Source: Flavobacterium tiangeerense (GTDB taxonomy: Bacteria; Bacteroidota; Bacteroidia; Flavobacteriales; Flavobacteriaceae). Taken from it: a stretch of DNA of 64,000 nt. The notes under the pieces were generated by a model, which was not told the DNA's origin, searched no databases, and saw nothing but the letters and a program-made list of their open reading frames with translations. The stretch's first letter is position 1. The number at the start of each line of letters is the position of its first letter. The stretch covers positions 62,001 through 126,000 of the forward strand of contig NZ_VLKO01000007.1 of the NCBI RefSeq assembly GCF_007830355.1, given 5' to 3'. The translations under genes and the position numbers were made by a program. Shown piece by piece: positions 41,122 through 50,218 of this stretch.

Positions 41122-43668
41122 ATGGATGATAATTTTTCACCAAGAGTAAAAGACGTTATCACCTACAGTAAAGAAGAAGCTTTACGACTAGGTCACGATT
41201 TTATAGGCACAGAACACTTAATGCTAGGAATACTAAGAGACGGAAATGGAAAAGCAATCCAGATTTTAAACAGTCTAGATATAGACTTAGACCATTTACG
41301 AAGAAAAGTAGAAATACTAAGCCCAGCAATTCCGGGAGTAGACACAAATACTGAAAAGAAAAACTTGCATTTAACGCGACAAGCTGAACGTGCACTAAAA
41401 ACTACTTTTCTAGAAGCTAAGGTTTTTCAAAGTATATCTATTAGTACAGCGCATCTTTTATTATGCATTCTAAGAAACGAAAACGATCCCACAACTAAGC
41501 TATTGAATAAACTTAAAATTGATTACGATATAGCTAAAGAACAGTATTTAAATATGACTCCAAGCGAAGACGATTTTACAGAAAATTTACCCCGAAACGA
41601 ATCATACAATGACGATTCAGGACAAGATGACAGTTTTAAAGAAGGAACTTTCAACAATCCAGCCAATAAGTCTAACAAGAAGTCAAAGACTCCTGTTTTA
41701 GATAATTTTGGTAGAGATTTAACAGAAATGGCCGAAGAAGGAAAACTAGATCCAGTAGTAGGACGTGAAAAAGAGATTGAACGTGTTTCTCAAATTTTGA
41801 GCCGTCGTAAAAAAAACAATCCCTTATTAATAGGGGAACCTGGGGTTGGAAAATCAGCAATTGCTGAAGGTTTAGCGTTACGCATCATTCAGAAAAAAGT
41901 TTCTAGAACATTGTTCAACAAACGCGTAGTAACACTTGATCTTGCAAGCCTTGTTGCCGGTACCAAATACCGCGGACAATTTGAGGAACGTATGAAAGCG
42001 GTTATGAATGAATTAGAAAAAAACGATGATATAATCTTATTCATTGATGAAATTCATACCATTGTAGGAGCTGGTGGAGCTACAGGTTCTCTAGATGCGT
42101 CAAATATGTTTAAACCTGCTCTAGCTAGAGGAGAAATTCAATGTATTGGCGCTACAACTCTTGACGAATACCGCCAGTATATAGAAAAAGACGGTGCTTT
42201 AGAAAGACGTTTTCAAAAAATAATTGTAGAACCAACATCGGTATCTGAAACAATTACAATTTTGAACAACATCAAGAATAAATATGAAGACCACCACAAT
42301 GTAACTTTCACTCAGGAAGCAATTGAAGCTTGTGTAAAACTTACAGATCGTTACATGTCTGACCGTTTTTTACCAGACAAAGCCATTGATGCTTTAGACG
42401 AAGCCGGATCTAGAGTGCACATCACAAATATTGAGGTCCCAAAGCAAATTTTAGATCTAGAAAGACAACTTGAAGAAGTTAGAGAACTAAAAAATGTTGT
42501 GGTAAAAAAACAAAAATACGAAGAAGCAGCAAAACTTAGAGATGATGAAAAACGCATCGAAAAAGATTTGGCAATAGCCCAAGAACAATGGGAAGAAGAT
42601 GCTAAAAACAATCGCATAGAAGTTACAGAGGACAATGTGGCCGATGTTGTTTCAATGATGAGTGGTATTCCCGTAAACCGTATTGCTCAAACCGAAAGTA
42701 ATAAACTGGCTAAATTACCAGAACTTATTGAAGGTAAAGTTATAGGTCAAAAAGAAGCTGTAATGAAGATTGCACGCTCTATTCAAAGAAATCGTGCAGG
42801 ATTGAAAGATCCTAATAGACCTATTGGTTCCTTTATTTTCTTGGGACAAACTGGAGTTGGAAAAACACAATTAGCAAAAGTTATAGCTAAAGAACTTTTC
42901 GACTCAGAGGATGCTTTGATACGCATAGACATGAGCGAATACATGGAGAAATTTGCAATCTCGCGCTTAGTTGGTGCGCCTCCAGGCTACGTAGGTTATG
43001 AAGAAGGTGGTCAGCTTACTGAAAAAGTAAGAAGAAAACCGTATTGTGTTGTACTGTTAGATGAAATAGAAAAAGCACATCCTGATGTTTTCAATATGTT
43101 ACTTCAAGTCTTAGATGATGGGTATTTGACAGACAGTTTAGGTCGAAAAATTGATTTCAAAAACACTATAATTATCATGACATCAAATGTGGGTGCCAGA
43201 CAGTTAAAAGATTTTGGACAAGGAGTAGGCTTCGGTACAGCTGCAAAAGTATCACAGGCAGATGATAATTCGAAAAGTATTATTGAAAATGCATTGAAAA
43301 AAACGTTTGCTCCTGAATTCCTTAACCGAATTGATGATGTAATTGTCTTTAATGCTTTAGAAAAACATGATATTGATTTGATTATTGAAATTGAATTGAA
43401 AAAGTTATTTGCACGTGTTGCAGAATTAGGTTACAAATTAAATCTTTCTGATAAAGCAAAGGCGTTTATTGCTGATAAAGGTTTTGATAAACAATTTGGT
43501 GCTCGACCGCTAAAAAGAGCCATTCAAAAATACGTAGAAGACACACTTGCCGAAGAAATCATTACTTCAAAAATAAGCATGGGCGATGAGATCTTCATGG
43601 ATATTGAAGAAGGTGCTCAGGAATTAACAGTAAAAGTTCATAAAGCAGGTGAAGCTTCAAACTTATAA
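41122..43668 (+). CDS. clpC: ATP-dependent Clp protease ATP-binding subunit ClpC
   Basis: An 848-residue Hsp100 unfoldase that feeds proteins to ClpP. It has two N-terminal Clp_N repeats (1-145), AAA1 with GEPGVGKSA (about 238-246) and [11 protein letters not shown], a UVR-like coiled middle (about 420-470, [16 protein letters not shown]), and AAA2 with GQTGVGKTQ and [13 protein letters not shown]. The D2 domain keeps an IGF-like region (VGFGTA) that docks to ClpP. It is a single gene with a downstream terminator. Role: general protein quality control and regulated proteolysis. Confidence 0.95.
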   Translation: MDDNFSPRVKDVITYSKEEALRLGHDFIGTEHLMLGILRDGNGKAIQILNSLDIDLDHLRRKVEILSPAIPGVDTNTEKKNLHLTRQAERALKTTFLEAKVFQSISISTAHLLLCILRNENDPTTKLLNKLKIDYDIAKEQYLNMTPSEDDFTENLPRNESYNDDSGQDDSFKEGTFNNPANKSNKKSKTPVLDNFGRDLTEMAEEGKLDPVVGREKEIERVSQILSRRKKNNPLLIGEPGVGKSAIAEGLALRIIQKKVSRTLFNKRVVTLDLASLVAGTKYRGQFEERMKAVMNELEKNDDIILFIDEIHTIVGAGGATGSLDASNMFKPALARGEIQCIGATTLDEYRQYIEKDGALERRFQKIIVEPTSVSETITILNNIKNKYEDHHNVTFTQEAIEACVKLTDRYMSDRFLPDKAIDALDEAGSRVHITNIEVPKQILDLERQLEEVRELKNVVVKKQKYEEAAKLRDDEKRIEKDLAIAQEQWEEDAKNNRIEVTEDNVADVVSMMSGIPVNRIAQTESNKLAKLPELIEGKVIGQKEAVMKIARSIQRNRAGLKDPNRPIGSFIFLGQTGVGKTQLAKVIAKELFDSEDALIRIDMSEYMEKFAISRLVGAPPGYVGYEEGGQLTEKVRRKPYCVVLLDEIEKAHPDVFNMLLQVLDDGYLTDSLGRKIDFKNTIIIMTSNVGARQLKDFGQGVGFGTAAKVSQADDNSKSIIENALKKTFAPEFLNRIDDVIVFNALEKHDIDLIIEIELKKLFARVAELGYKLNLSDKAKAFIADKGFDKQFGARPLKRAIQKYVEDTLAEEIITSKISMGDEIFMDIEEGAQELTVKVHKAGEASNL

Positions 43669-43690
43669 ACTCATATAGATTCGTATGCTT

Positions 43691-43723
43691 AAACCCGTTA
43701 CGTTTTCATAACATAACGGGTTT
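43691..43723 (+). terminator. terminator after clpC
   Basis: AAACCCGTTA ... TAACGGGTTT (10-bp perfect arms) with a T-rich tail. Confidence 0.75.
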
Positions 43724-43805
43724 ATTGTTTACAAAAAAACATCCTTAATTTTAAAAACAAATATATACATTTGGACTTTAAATTAAGGTTAATCAAAAAA
43801 TAGGT

Positions 43806-45188
43806 ATGTCAGATAATAAAGTAATTTTAGGTAGTGAGGAATGGTGTTCTTTTCCAGAACTAGGAATTCCTACCATAAAAGCACGCGTAGATTCGGGAGC
43901 AAAAACATCAGCTTTACACGCTATAAATATTGCTCCGTTCATAAAAAATGAAAGTAACTGGGTAAAATTTGACATTAATCCCATACAAAACAATCAAATG
44001 ACAGTGATTCACTGCGAAGCTCCTTTGATTGATAAACGTATTGTGAAAAGTTCTAGCGGATTTAGAGAACAACGCTATGTGATTCAAACTAATTTACAAA
44101 TAGGAAGTTCACAATGGCCAATTGAGATGACATTGACAAATCGAGATTCAATGGGCTTTAGAATGCTTCTAGGACGTGAAGCAATGAGTGGACGTGTACT
44201 TGTTGATCCTGAAGAAAAATATCTTTTAGGTCAACCGACAACAGATACTTTAAAAGAGCTTTATAAAAACTCTGAAAAAGCAACATCAGGATTGCGAATA
44301 GGTCTTTTAGCCAGTAATCCCGAATTGTACAGCAATAAAAGAATCATGGAAGCTGGTGAAATGCGTGGTCATGAAATGCATTTTTTAAATATCAAGGAAT
44401 GCTATATGAAACTGGATGCAAAAACCCCAGAAATTCATTATCGAGGAGGAAAAATCCTAAACCAATTTGATGCTATTATCCCAAGAATTAGACCTAGTAT
44501 TACCTTTTATGGTTGTGCATTGACAAGACAATTTGAAGCTTTAAAAGTGTATTGCTTGAACTCTTCAAACGCAATTACACAGTCAAGAGATAAATTATAC
44601 TCTTTACAATTACTATTGAATCATGGAGTTGAAATTCCTACAACTGGTTTTGCAAACTCTCCACTTGACACTGACGATTTAATTAAGATGGTAGGTGGAT
44701 CTCCACTAATTGTAAAGTTACTTGAAGGTACACAAGGTAAAGGAGTTGTTCTAGCTGAGACAAAAAAAGCTGCCGAAAGCGTAATTAATGCTTTTAAGAG
44801 TCTAAATGTAAATATTTTAGTACAGGAATTTATAAAAGAAGCTAATGGAAAAGATATTCGTTGCTTTGTCATCGACGGAAAAGTGGTTGCTGCTATTCAG
44901 CGAGAGGCAATGCCAGGAGAATTTAGAGCAAATATACATCTAGGAGGAACAGCCTCTGTAATTAAAGTTACAGCAGAGGAAAAACGAATAGCTATTAAGG
45001 CAACAAAAGCAATGGATCTAAAAGTAGCAGGTGTTGACATAATACGTTCTTCTAAAGGTCCTTTACTATTAGAAGTTAACTCATCTCCAGGGCTAGAAGG
45101 AATAGAAGGTGCGACTAACAAAGATATTGCAGGAGAAATGATTAAAGCTATTGAGAAACACTTTCATCAAAAAGCAGATTTGAAATAA
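43806..45188 (+). CDS. RimK-type ATP-grasp ligase fused to an RimB-like aspartic-type protease domain
   Basis: A 460-residue fusion. Residues 1-145 match the ATP-dependent zinc protease / RimB-like domain (PF05618 type), with [14 protein letters not shown] holding the aspartate motif and [16 protein letters not shown] the conserved end. Residues about 155-455 are a RimK ATP-grasp ligase: [38 protein letters not shown] and the metal site [12 protein letters not shown]. RimK adds glutamates to the C-terminus of ribosomal protein S6; the fused domain might trim or regulate that tail. The target here is unproven. It is followed by a DUF421 gene 79 bp away. Confidence 0.88.
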   Translation: MSDNKVILGSEEWCSFPELGIPTIKARVDSGAKTSALHAINIAPFIKNESNWVKFDINPIQNNQMTVIHCEAPLIDKRIVKSSSGFREQRYVIQTNLQIGSSQWPIEMTLTNRDSMGFRMLLGREAMSGRVLVDPEEKYLLGQPTTDTLKELYKNSEKATSGLRIGLLASNPELYSNKRIMEAGEMRGHEMHFLNIKECYMKLDAKTPEIHYRGGKILNQFDAIIPRIRPSITFYGCALTRQFEALKVYCLNSSNAITQSRDKLYSLQLLLNHGVEIPTTGFANSPLDTDDLIKMVGGSPLIVKLLEGTQGKGVVLAETKKAAESVINAFKSLNVNILVQEFIKEANGKDIRCFVIDGKVVAAIQREAMPGEFRANIHLGGTASVIKVTAEEKRIAIKATKAMDLKVAGVDIIRSSKGPLLLEVNSSPGLEGIEGATNKDIAGEMIKAIEKHFHQKADLK

Positions 45189-45267
45189 CCAATTTTTAAA
45201 TAGACTTTAGCAACAGATAGAAAGATGCCAGAGTCTAACGAACCTCTTAAATAAATATACAGTACAA

Positions 45268-45777
45268 ATGAACGAATATCTAATTATAATTGTTCGAAGT
45301 AGTGCTGTATATTTTTTTATGGTAATTGCGCTGCGCCTTTTTGGCAAAAAAGAATTATCCCAATTGAATACTGCTGATGTTATTCTAATCTTACTCATTA
45401 GCAACTCCGTTCAAAATGCAATGGTAGGAAACAATACTAGTCTATGGGGAGGCCTAGCTGCAGCATCAGTCCTTTTTATCATTAATTTTATTTTAAAAAA
45501 ACTGATGTTCAGATTTCCGAAATTTAGTGATTTCATGCAAGAAAAGCCAGAAATCTTAATTCATAATGGCCATTTAGACTTTAAAACTCTAAGTAAATTG
45601 AACATCACTTCAGACGAATTAAAAGAATCAATGCGGGAACATGGTATAGAACATTTTAATGAAGTAAAACTGGCCATGTTAGAGATTGATGGTAACATTA
45701 GTATTATTTCGGGTAATATTCAATTAAAACAGACCTATCACAAACGAAAATATAACCATAAAAATCTTAACGGATAA
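45268..45777 (+). CDS. DUF421/YetF-family membrane protein
   Basis: A 169-residue protein with two or three membrane helices in residues 1-75 (YLIIIVRSSAVYFFMVIAL, ADVILILLISNSVQN, LAAASVLFIINFIL) and a soluble YetF domain (85-160) with KPEILIHNGHLDFKTLSKLNIT and LAMLEIDGNISII. DUF421 proteins are widespread in bacteria; their function is unsettled. The N-terminal LRLFGKKELSQLNTADVI block is typical. It is probably transcribed with the RimK fusion. Confidence 0.88.
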   Translation: MNEYLIIIVRSSAVYFFMVIALRLFGKKELSQLNTADVILILLISNSVQNAMVGNNTSLWGGLAAASVLFIINFILKKLMFRFPKFSDFMQEKPEILIHNGHLDFKTLSKLNITSDELKESMREHGIEHFNEVKLAMLEIDGNISIISGNIQLKQTYHKRKYNHKNLNG

Positions 45778-45908
45778 AAAGAAGTCTAGTTACTGTTTGA
45801 ATTATCAACTTTTAATCACATTAAAGAAAATCAATTTTTTCTGTTTTTTTTAAGACAAAATCGCAATCAGTTTATATTTTTTAAATCAATATAATATTGA
45901 GAAGTAGG

Positions 45909-45966
45909 AAATATCGAATATAAAAAAACCATTCCGTTAAGAATGGTTTTTTTATATTCGATATTT
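45909..45966. terminator. long bidirectional terminator
   Basis: A perfect 26-bp inverted repeat whose inner part is AAAAAAACCATTC-CGTTAA-GAATGGTTTTTTT and whose outer part is AAATATCGAATAT. It separates the convergent DUF421 and pit genes. The extended outer arms are longer than a terminator requires. Confidence 0.9.
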
Positions 45967-45978
45967 TAATGTTTTAAT

Positions 45979-47325
45979 TTATATAAAAATACGAAACATA
46001 TAATATATGATAGCTGCTAAAATTGCAGAAATAGGAATAGTTAGTACCCAAGCCCAAATAAGACTTACAGTCATTCCCCATCGCACAGCTGATACTCTTT
46101 TTGTTAATCCAACACCTATTATAGAACCTGTAATGGTATGCGTTGTGCTTACTGGAACTTTAAAATGCTCTGTAAAATACAAAGTAAGTGCACCTGCGGT
46201 TTCTGCGGCAACTCCTTCAAAAGAAGTAACTTTTGTGATTTTTGAACCCATCGTTTTTACAATTTTCCAACCGCCACTCAATGTCCCTGCTGCTATTGCA
46301 GAATAACATGCTAGAGGAATCCATTCTGGCATTTTAAAAATGCCTTCTTCATTTGGTAATACTACATCTAACCAATCTGGAAGACTTTCTTGACTTAATC
46401 CGCTCGTTTGGATATAAACTGTAACTGCTGCTGCAATAATTCCCATAACTTTTTGTGAATCATTACCTCCATGACCAAGACTAAATGCTGCTGATGATAA
46501 CAATTGCATCTTTTTCAACCAAGCAGTTGATTGATGTAAGTTTAAAGAGCTAAATATTAAACTAAAACCACTAATGGTCAAAATTATAAATGCAACTAAA
46601 AACCATTTAATATTATGAGATTCAAAAACTACACTCCAAAAATGCGAATCGAAACGCGGTTTTTTAATATCCACAAAATAAACCATTTGAGACTCTACAA
46701 ACCAAATTGTTAATAACATCAAACAAACTGTAAAAATCTTGGGATATATACTTCTTTTAGAAGCATTTAAAAGCCAAATAGATATCAAATAAGACATAAA
46801 AGCTCCCAAAAGTGGCGCTAGTACAATAAAAGCAATGATTACCAATACTCCAGATGGAAAACCTCCGTCTTTACCAGCTGTGTACCAGTTTACAGTATCA
46901 TACCAATAAGCGGTATGTAACTCAGCACCTGATCCTACTGAATATCCTGAGAAACCATGAACTGCTAGCGCGTGAGCAATGGCTGCACCAGCAAAACCAC
47001 CAATAAGTGTGTGTGATGAACTCGATGGAATACCTTGCCACCACGTAAATAAATTCCAAATAATTGCGGCTATAACACCTGCTAAAATTACAACAAGATC
47101 AATCTCGAGAGTATTGGCTGTTTTTGCAACTGTATCAGCCACACCAAAACCAAAAACCCAATAGGCCAAAAAGTTAAAAAAAGCAGCCCAAACTACAGCT
47201 TGAAATGGCGACAAGACTTTTGTTGCAACAACTGTAGCTATTGCATTGGCAGCATCATGAAAACCATTGATGTAATCAAAGATTAAAGCTAAGACAATGA
47301 TAACTATAAGTAAGGTGAAATCCAT
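45979..47325 (-). CDS. inorganic phosphate transporter, PiT family
   Basis: A 448-residue membrane transporter with 10 or more hydrophobic helices. The PiT signature repeats are present at both ends: GFHDAANAIATVVATKVLSP and, in the C-terminal half, TTHTITGSIIGVGLTKR; GHGGNDSQKVMGI is the second GGND-type motif. It imports phosphate (as metal-phosphate) with protons or sodium. It lies 29 bp downstream of the DUF47 gene, the common PiT-DUF47 pair. Confidence 0.93.
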   Translation of the reverse strand: MDFTLLIVIIVLALIFDYINGFHDAANAIATVVATKVLSPFQAVVWAAFFNFLAYWVFGFGVADTVAKTANTLEIDLVVILAGVIAAIIWNLFTWWQGIPSSSSHTLIGGFAGAAIAHALAVHGFSGYSVGSGAELHTAYWYDTVNWYTAGKDGGFPSGVLVIIAFIVLAPLLGAFMSYLISIWLLNASKRSIYPKIFTVCLMLLTIWFVESQMVYFVDIKKPRFDSHFWSVVFESHNIKWFLVAFIILTISGFSLIFSSLNLHQSTAWLKKMQLLSSAAFSLGHGGNDSQKVMGIIAAAVTVYIQTSGLSQESLPDWLDVVLPNEEGIFKMPEWIPLACYSAIAAGTLSGGWKIVKTMGSKITKVTSFEGVAAETAGALTLYFTEHFKVPVSTTHTITGSIIGVGLTKRVSAVRWGMTVSLIWAWVLTIPISAILAAIIYYMFRIFI

Positions 47326-47354
47326 AAGAGTTATTTCAGATAAAAAGGAATTAA

Positions 47355-47999
47355 TTAAGAATGTTTTACAGAAATAGATTCTAAAACTGCAGCTACACTT
47401 TTACACTTATCTGTTGCTGTTTCCAGTACAGAAAGCACTTCCTTATATTTGATAATATTTTTAGCATCTGTTTCATTTTCGAATAAGTCAAGAACGGCTT
47501 TATCGTAAACATTATCAGATTTATTTTCTAATTTATTGATGCGAACACAAGCATCAGTAATATTTTTCATTTTCTTTAAATCTCTTAACTCTCTTATAGC
47601 AACATCAATATTTTGACAAGCCTCAAGGTTAATCTCCGTTAATTTTCGGATTGATTTTGTAATTTTATCCACTTGATACAAGCGTATTCTGCTTGCAGCT
47701 CCATGAAGGTTATCGGCAACATTATCAATTGAAGTAATCAAGGAATGAATATCTTCTCTATCAAATGGTGTTATGAAATTTCTACTCAACTCAAGGTTGG
47801 TTTGACGAGTGATATCCTCCCCTTTTTGTTCTAAAACATCAATTTTTTGAAAAAGAATTTCACGCTCTTTAAAAGGTAAATTTACTGCTTCATGTAAATT
47901 AATTGCAATTTCAATTAAATTACTAGATGCTTCTTCAAAAAGTGGAAAAAATTTTTTGTCTTTAGGAACCAAAAATTGGAAAAAATTATTAATATTCAT
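47355..47999 (-). CDS. DUF47 (PhoU-like) protein, partner of the phosphate transporter
   Basis: A 214-residue all-helical protein of the DUF47/PhoU-like family (FQFLVPKDKKFFPLFEEAS, FITPFDREDIHSLITSIDNVADNLH, CVRINKLENKSDNVYDKAV). The acidic ExxxD-type clusters bind metals in this family. It is encoded directly upstream of the PiT gene in the same operon and is thought to control its activity. Confidence 0.92.
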   Translation of the reverse strand: MNINNFFQFLVPKDKKFFPLFEEASSNLIEIAINLHEAVNLPFKEREILFQKIDVLEQKGEDITRQTNLELSRNFITPFDREDIHSLITSIDNVADNLHGAASRIRLYQVDKITKSIRKLTEINLEACQNIDVAIRELRDLKKMKNITDACVRINKLENKSDNVYDKAVLDLFENETDAKNIIKYKEVLSVLETATDKCKSVAAVLESISVKHS

Positions 48000-48048
48000 T
48001 TGATTTAATTTTAGTCAGGCAAAATTACTTCATTATTAATTGCTAACG

Positions 48049-49563
48049 TTAAGCCATTGTTAACAAATTATTCTCAACTGGATAAGTATTCAAAAAAGCT
48101 ACTGTCTTTAAAATATCGTAATGAAGAATCCTATCCTCAGTGATCAAAGGCACTGCAGAGCGATATGAATCTATAAAATTTTCGATTAAAACACTTGACT
48201 TTAAAGGTTTTCGGTATACAAGTGCTTGTGATGCATTGAGGAGTTCAATAGCCAAAATGCGTTCTACATTATCAACAACACGAAGTGCTTTTGTAGCTGC
48301 ATTAGCACCCATACTTACATGATCTTCTTGACCGTTACTCGAAACAATATTATCTACACTGGCTGGAGTAGCCAATTGTTTGTTTTGACTTGCAATACTA
48401 GCTGCCGCATATTGCGGTATCATTAGTCCTGAGTTAAGTCCTGGATTATCAACCAAAAAAGCTGGCAATTCCCTATTACCTGAAATTAATTGATAGGTTC
48501 TACGCTCAGAGATACTGCCTAATTCTGAAAGGGCAATTGCCATAAAATCAAGTGCCATTGCAAGGGGTTGGCCATGAAAATTCCCTCCAGAAATTATTTG
48601 ATCTTCATCAATAAATATATTAGGATTATCGGTTACCGAATTAATCTCGGTAGTAAATATTTTTTTTACATACTCAAAAACATCTTTAGAAGCTCCATGC
48701 ACTTGAGGAATACATCTAAATGAGTAAGGATCTTGTACGTGATTTTTGGGTTGTTTTATAATTTCACTGCCTGACAGAAAATGAACCATATTTTGCGCTG
48801 TAATAATCTGCCCTTTATGAGGTCTAACAAAATGAATGAGCTCATTAAAAGGCTCTATCCTTCCATCAAAACCCTCTAGAGATACAGCACTTATGAAATC
48901 TGCAAAATAAGATAAGGTATTGGATTTAAGTAAAACATAAACTCCATAAGCACTCATAAATTGAGTACCATTCAATAATGCTAATCCTTCTTTTGATTTT
49001 AATACAATAGGTTCCCAGTCAAATTCTTTTAAAACTACCGCTGCTTCAACCTTTTGATCTTTGTAATAAACCTCACCATGACCAATGATTGGTAAAGATA
49101 AATGCGCTAATGGCGCCAAGTCACCACTGGCTCCAAGTGACCCTTGCGTATAAATTACGGGTAAAATATTATTATTATAAAATGACACTAATCTCTCCAC
49201 TGTTTCTAGTTGAATTCCAGAGTTCCCATAACTCAGTGATTGTATTTTTAATAATAGCATCAGTTTAACAATTTCTTTTGGAACTTCATCTCCTGTTCCA
49301 CAAGCATGAGATTGCACTAAGTTTTCTTGAAGCTTAGATAAATTTTCATTAGAAATTTTCACATTACATAACGAACCAAACCCCGTGTTTATCCCATAAA
49401 TAGGTTCTATTTGAGACACCATTTTTTTGTCTAAATACGCTCTGCAATTTTGTATGTTAATTTTCGCCTCATCTGACAGGGCTAAATATTTATTCTCTTT
49501 AATAATCTTATCTACAGATTCAAGCGTAAGCAACTCAGTGCTAATATAATGTGTATTATCCAT
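48049..49563 (-). CDS. hutH: histidine ammonia-lyase
   Basis: A 504-residue MIO enzyme that removes ammonia from histidine to give urocanate, the first step of histidine breakdown. The MIO-forming triad Ala-Ser-Gly is in TQGSLGASGDLAPLAHLSL; IYGINTGFGSL, PQVHGASKDV-type and SVDNIVSSNGQEDHVSMG blocks match the HutH/PAL family. The remaining hut genes are not in the window. It starts 50 bp after the DUF47 gene on the same strand and upstream of it, and may head that group. Tyrosine or other aromatic lyase activity is a less likely alternative. Confidence 0.9.
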   Translation of the reverse strand: MDNTHYISTELLTLESVDKIIKENKYLALSDEAKINIQNCRAYLDKKMVSQIEPIYGINTGFGSLCNVKISNENLSKLQENLVQSHACGTGDEVPKEIVKLMLLLKIQSLSYGNSGIQLETVERLVSFYNNNILPVIYTQGSLGASGDLAPLAHLSLPIIGHGEVYYKDQKVEAAVVLKEFDWEPIVLKSKEGLALLNGTQFMSAYGVYVLLKSNTLSYFADFISAVSLEGFDGRIEPFNELIHFVRPHKGQIITAQNMVHFLSGSEIIKQPKNHVQDPYSFRCIPQVHGASKDVFEYVKKIFTTEINSVTDNPNIFIDEDQIISGGNFHGQPLAMALDFMAIALSELGSISERRTYQLISGNRELPAFLVDNPGLNSGLMIPQYAAASIASQNKQLATPASVDNIVSSNGQEDHVSMGANAATKALRVVDNVERILAIELLNASQALVYRKPLKSSVLIENFIDSYRSAVPLITEDRILHYDILKTVAFLNTYPVENNLLTMA

Positions 49564-49959
49564 CAGTATCTTATTTGAAAAGTAAATTTGATCAATTCTT
49601 TATTAGTACACAACATAAATTAATACTAATTTCTATTTTTAGGTTAAACAAAATTTAATTTTGAAACATAACTGTATTTTAAATAAATAAAACATCCGCT
49701 TAAAAGTTCTTTTTTTTCCATTTCAAAAAATAATAGAACCCTGAAAATCAAAATGCCTTTTATAGATTCAAAAAAAAGATATATCAAATAAAAAACTAAA
49801 GTCTTATCTTTTTTAAAGTCAAAAAAACTTTAAAAAATATGAATATCATGATTTTCAATGCATTTCATCAAATCAAATTTAGAAATATACAATTTACGCT
49901 TTACAAAATTCATATTTCACAAAAATGAAACAAACATGCTTATTTTAAACTAAATAACG
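49564..49959. other. gene-free region between hutH and the thr leader
   Basis: About 400 bp of very AT-rich DNA between divergent transcription units, without credible coding or RNA genes. It must hold the hutH promoter. A poly-A/T-rich stretch with direct AAAGTC words (about 49798-49835) is the only visible regularity. Confidence 0.4.
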
Positions 49960-49967
49960 TATTTTTG
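49960..49967 (+). promoter_or_regulatory. -7 box of the thr operon
   Basis: TATTTTTG matches TAnnTTTG and lies 8 bp before the leader-peptide ATG, so the transcript would start almost at that codon and be nearly leaderless. Confidence 0.55.
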
Positions 49968-49975
49968 AAAAACAG

Positions 49976-50074
49976 ATGAAGAACAATAAAGCAACATATA
50001 ATACTACAAGCACCACCCTATTATGGGAGGTAACTTTTGTTGCTTACTCTACTACAACTACTACAACCCCTTAG
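49976..50074 (+). CDS. thrL: threonine-rich leader peptide of the thr operon
   Basis: A 32-codon open frame starting MKNNKATYNTTSTTLLW and ending in six consecutive threonines and a proline before TAG. About 12 of its 32 residues are Thr. It lies 144 bp upstream of thrA. The RNA can form a nested hairpin over the same region (AAGCAACA/TGTTGCTT enclosing CCACCC/GGGAGG) and CCCC-TTA-GGGG at the stop codon. The composition and place are those of an attenuation leader: starvation for Thr-tRNA would stall ribosomes on the Thr run. A clear terminator further downstream is not obvious, so the exact mechanism is inferred. Confidence 0.82.
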   Translation: MKNNKATYNTTSTTLLWEVTFVAYSTTTTTTP

Positions 50075-50218
50075 GGGTACTACAATTACATATCATCCTA
50101 TACGTATACTTTATTTAAAGTTAACTTAACTTGAGTAAAACTCAAATAATTCTCTTTTCACAATAATTTTACCTAGCGACCATGGTCTCTTGTTAATAAA
50201 AAACTAAACAACAACAAA

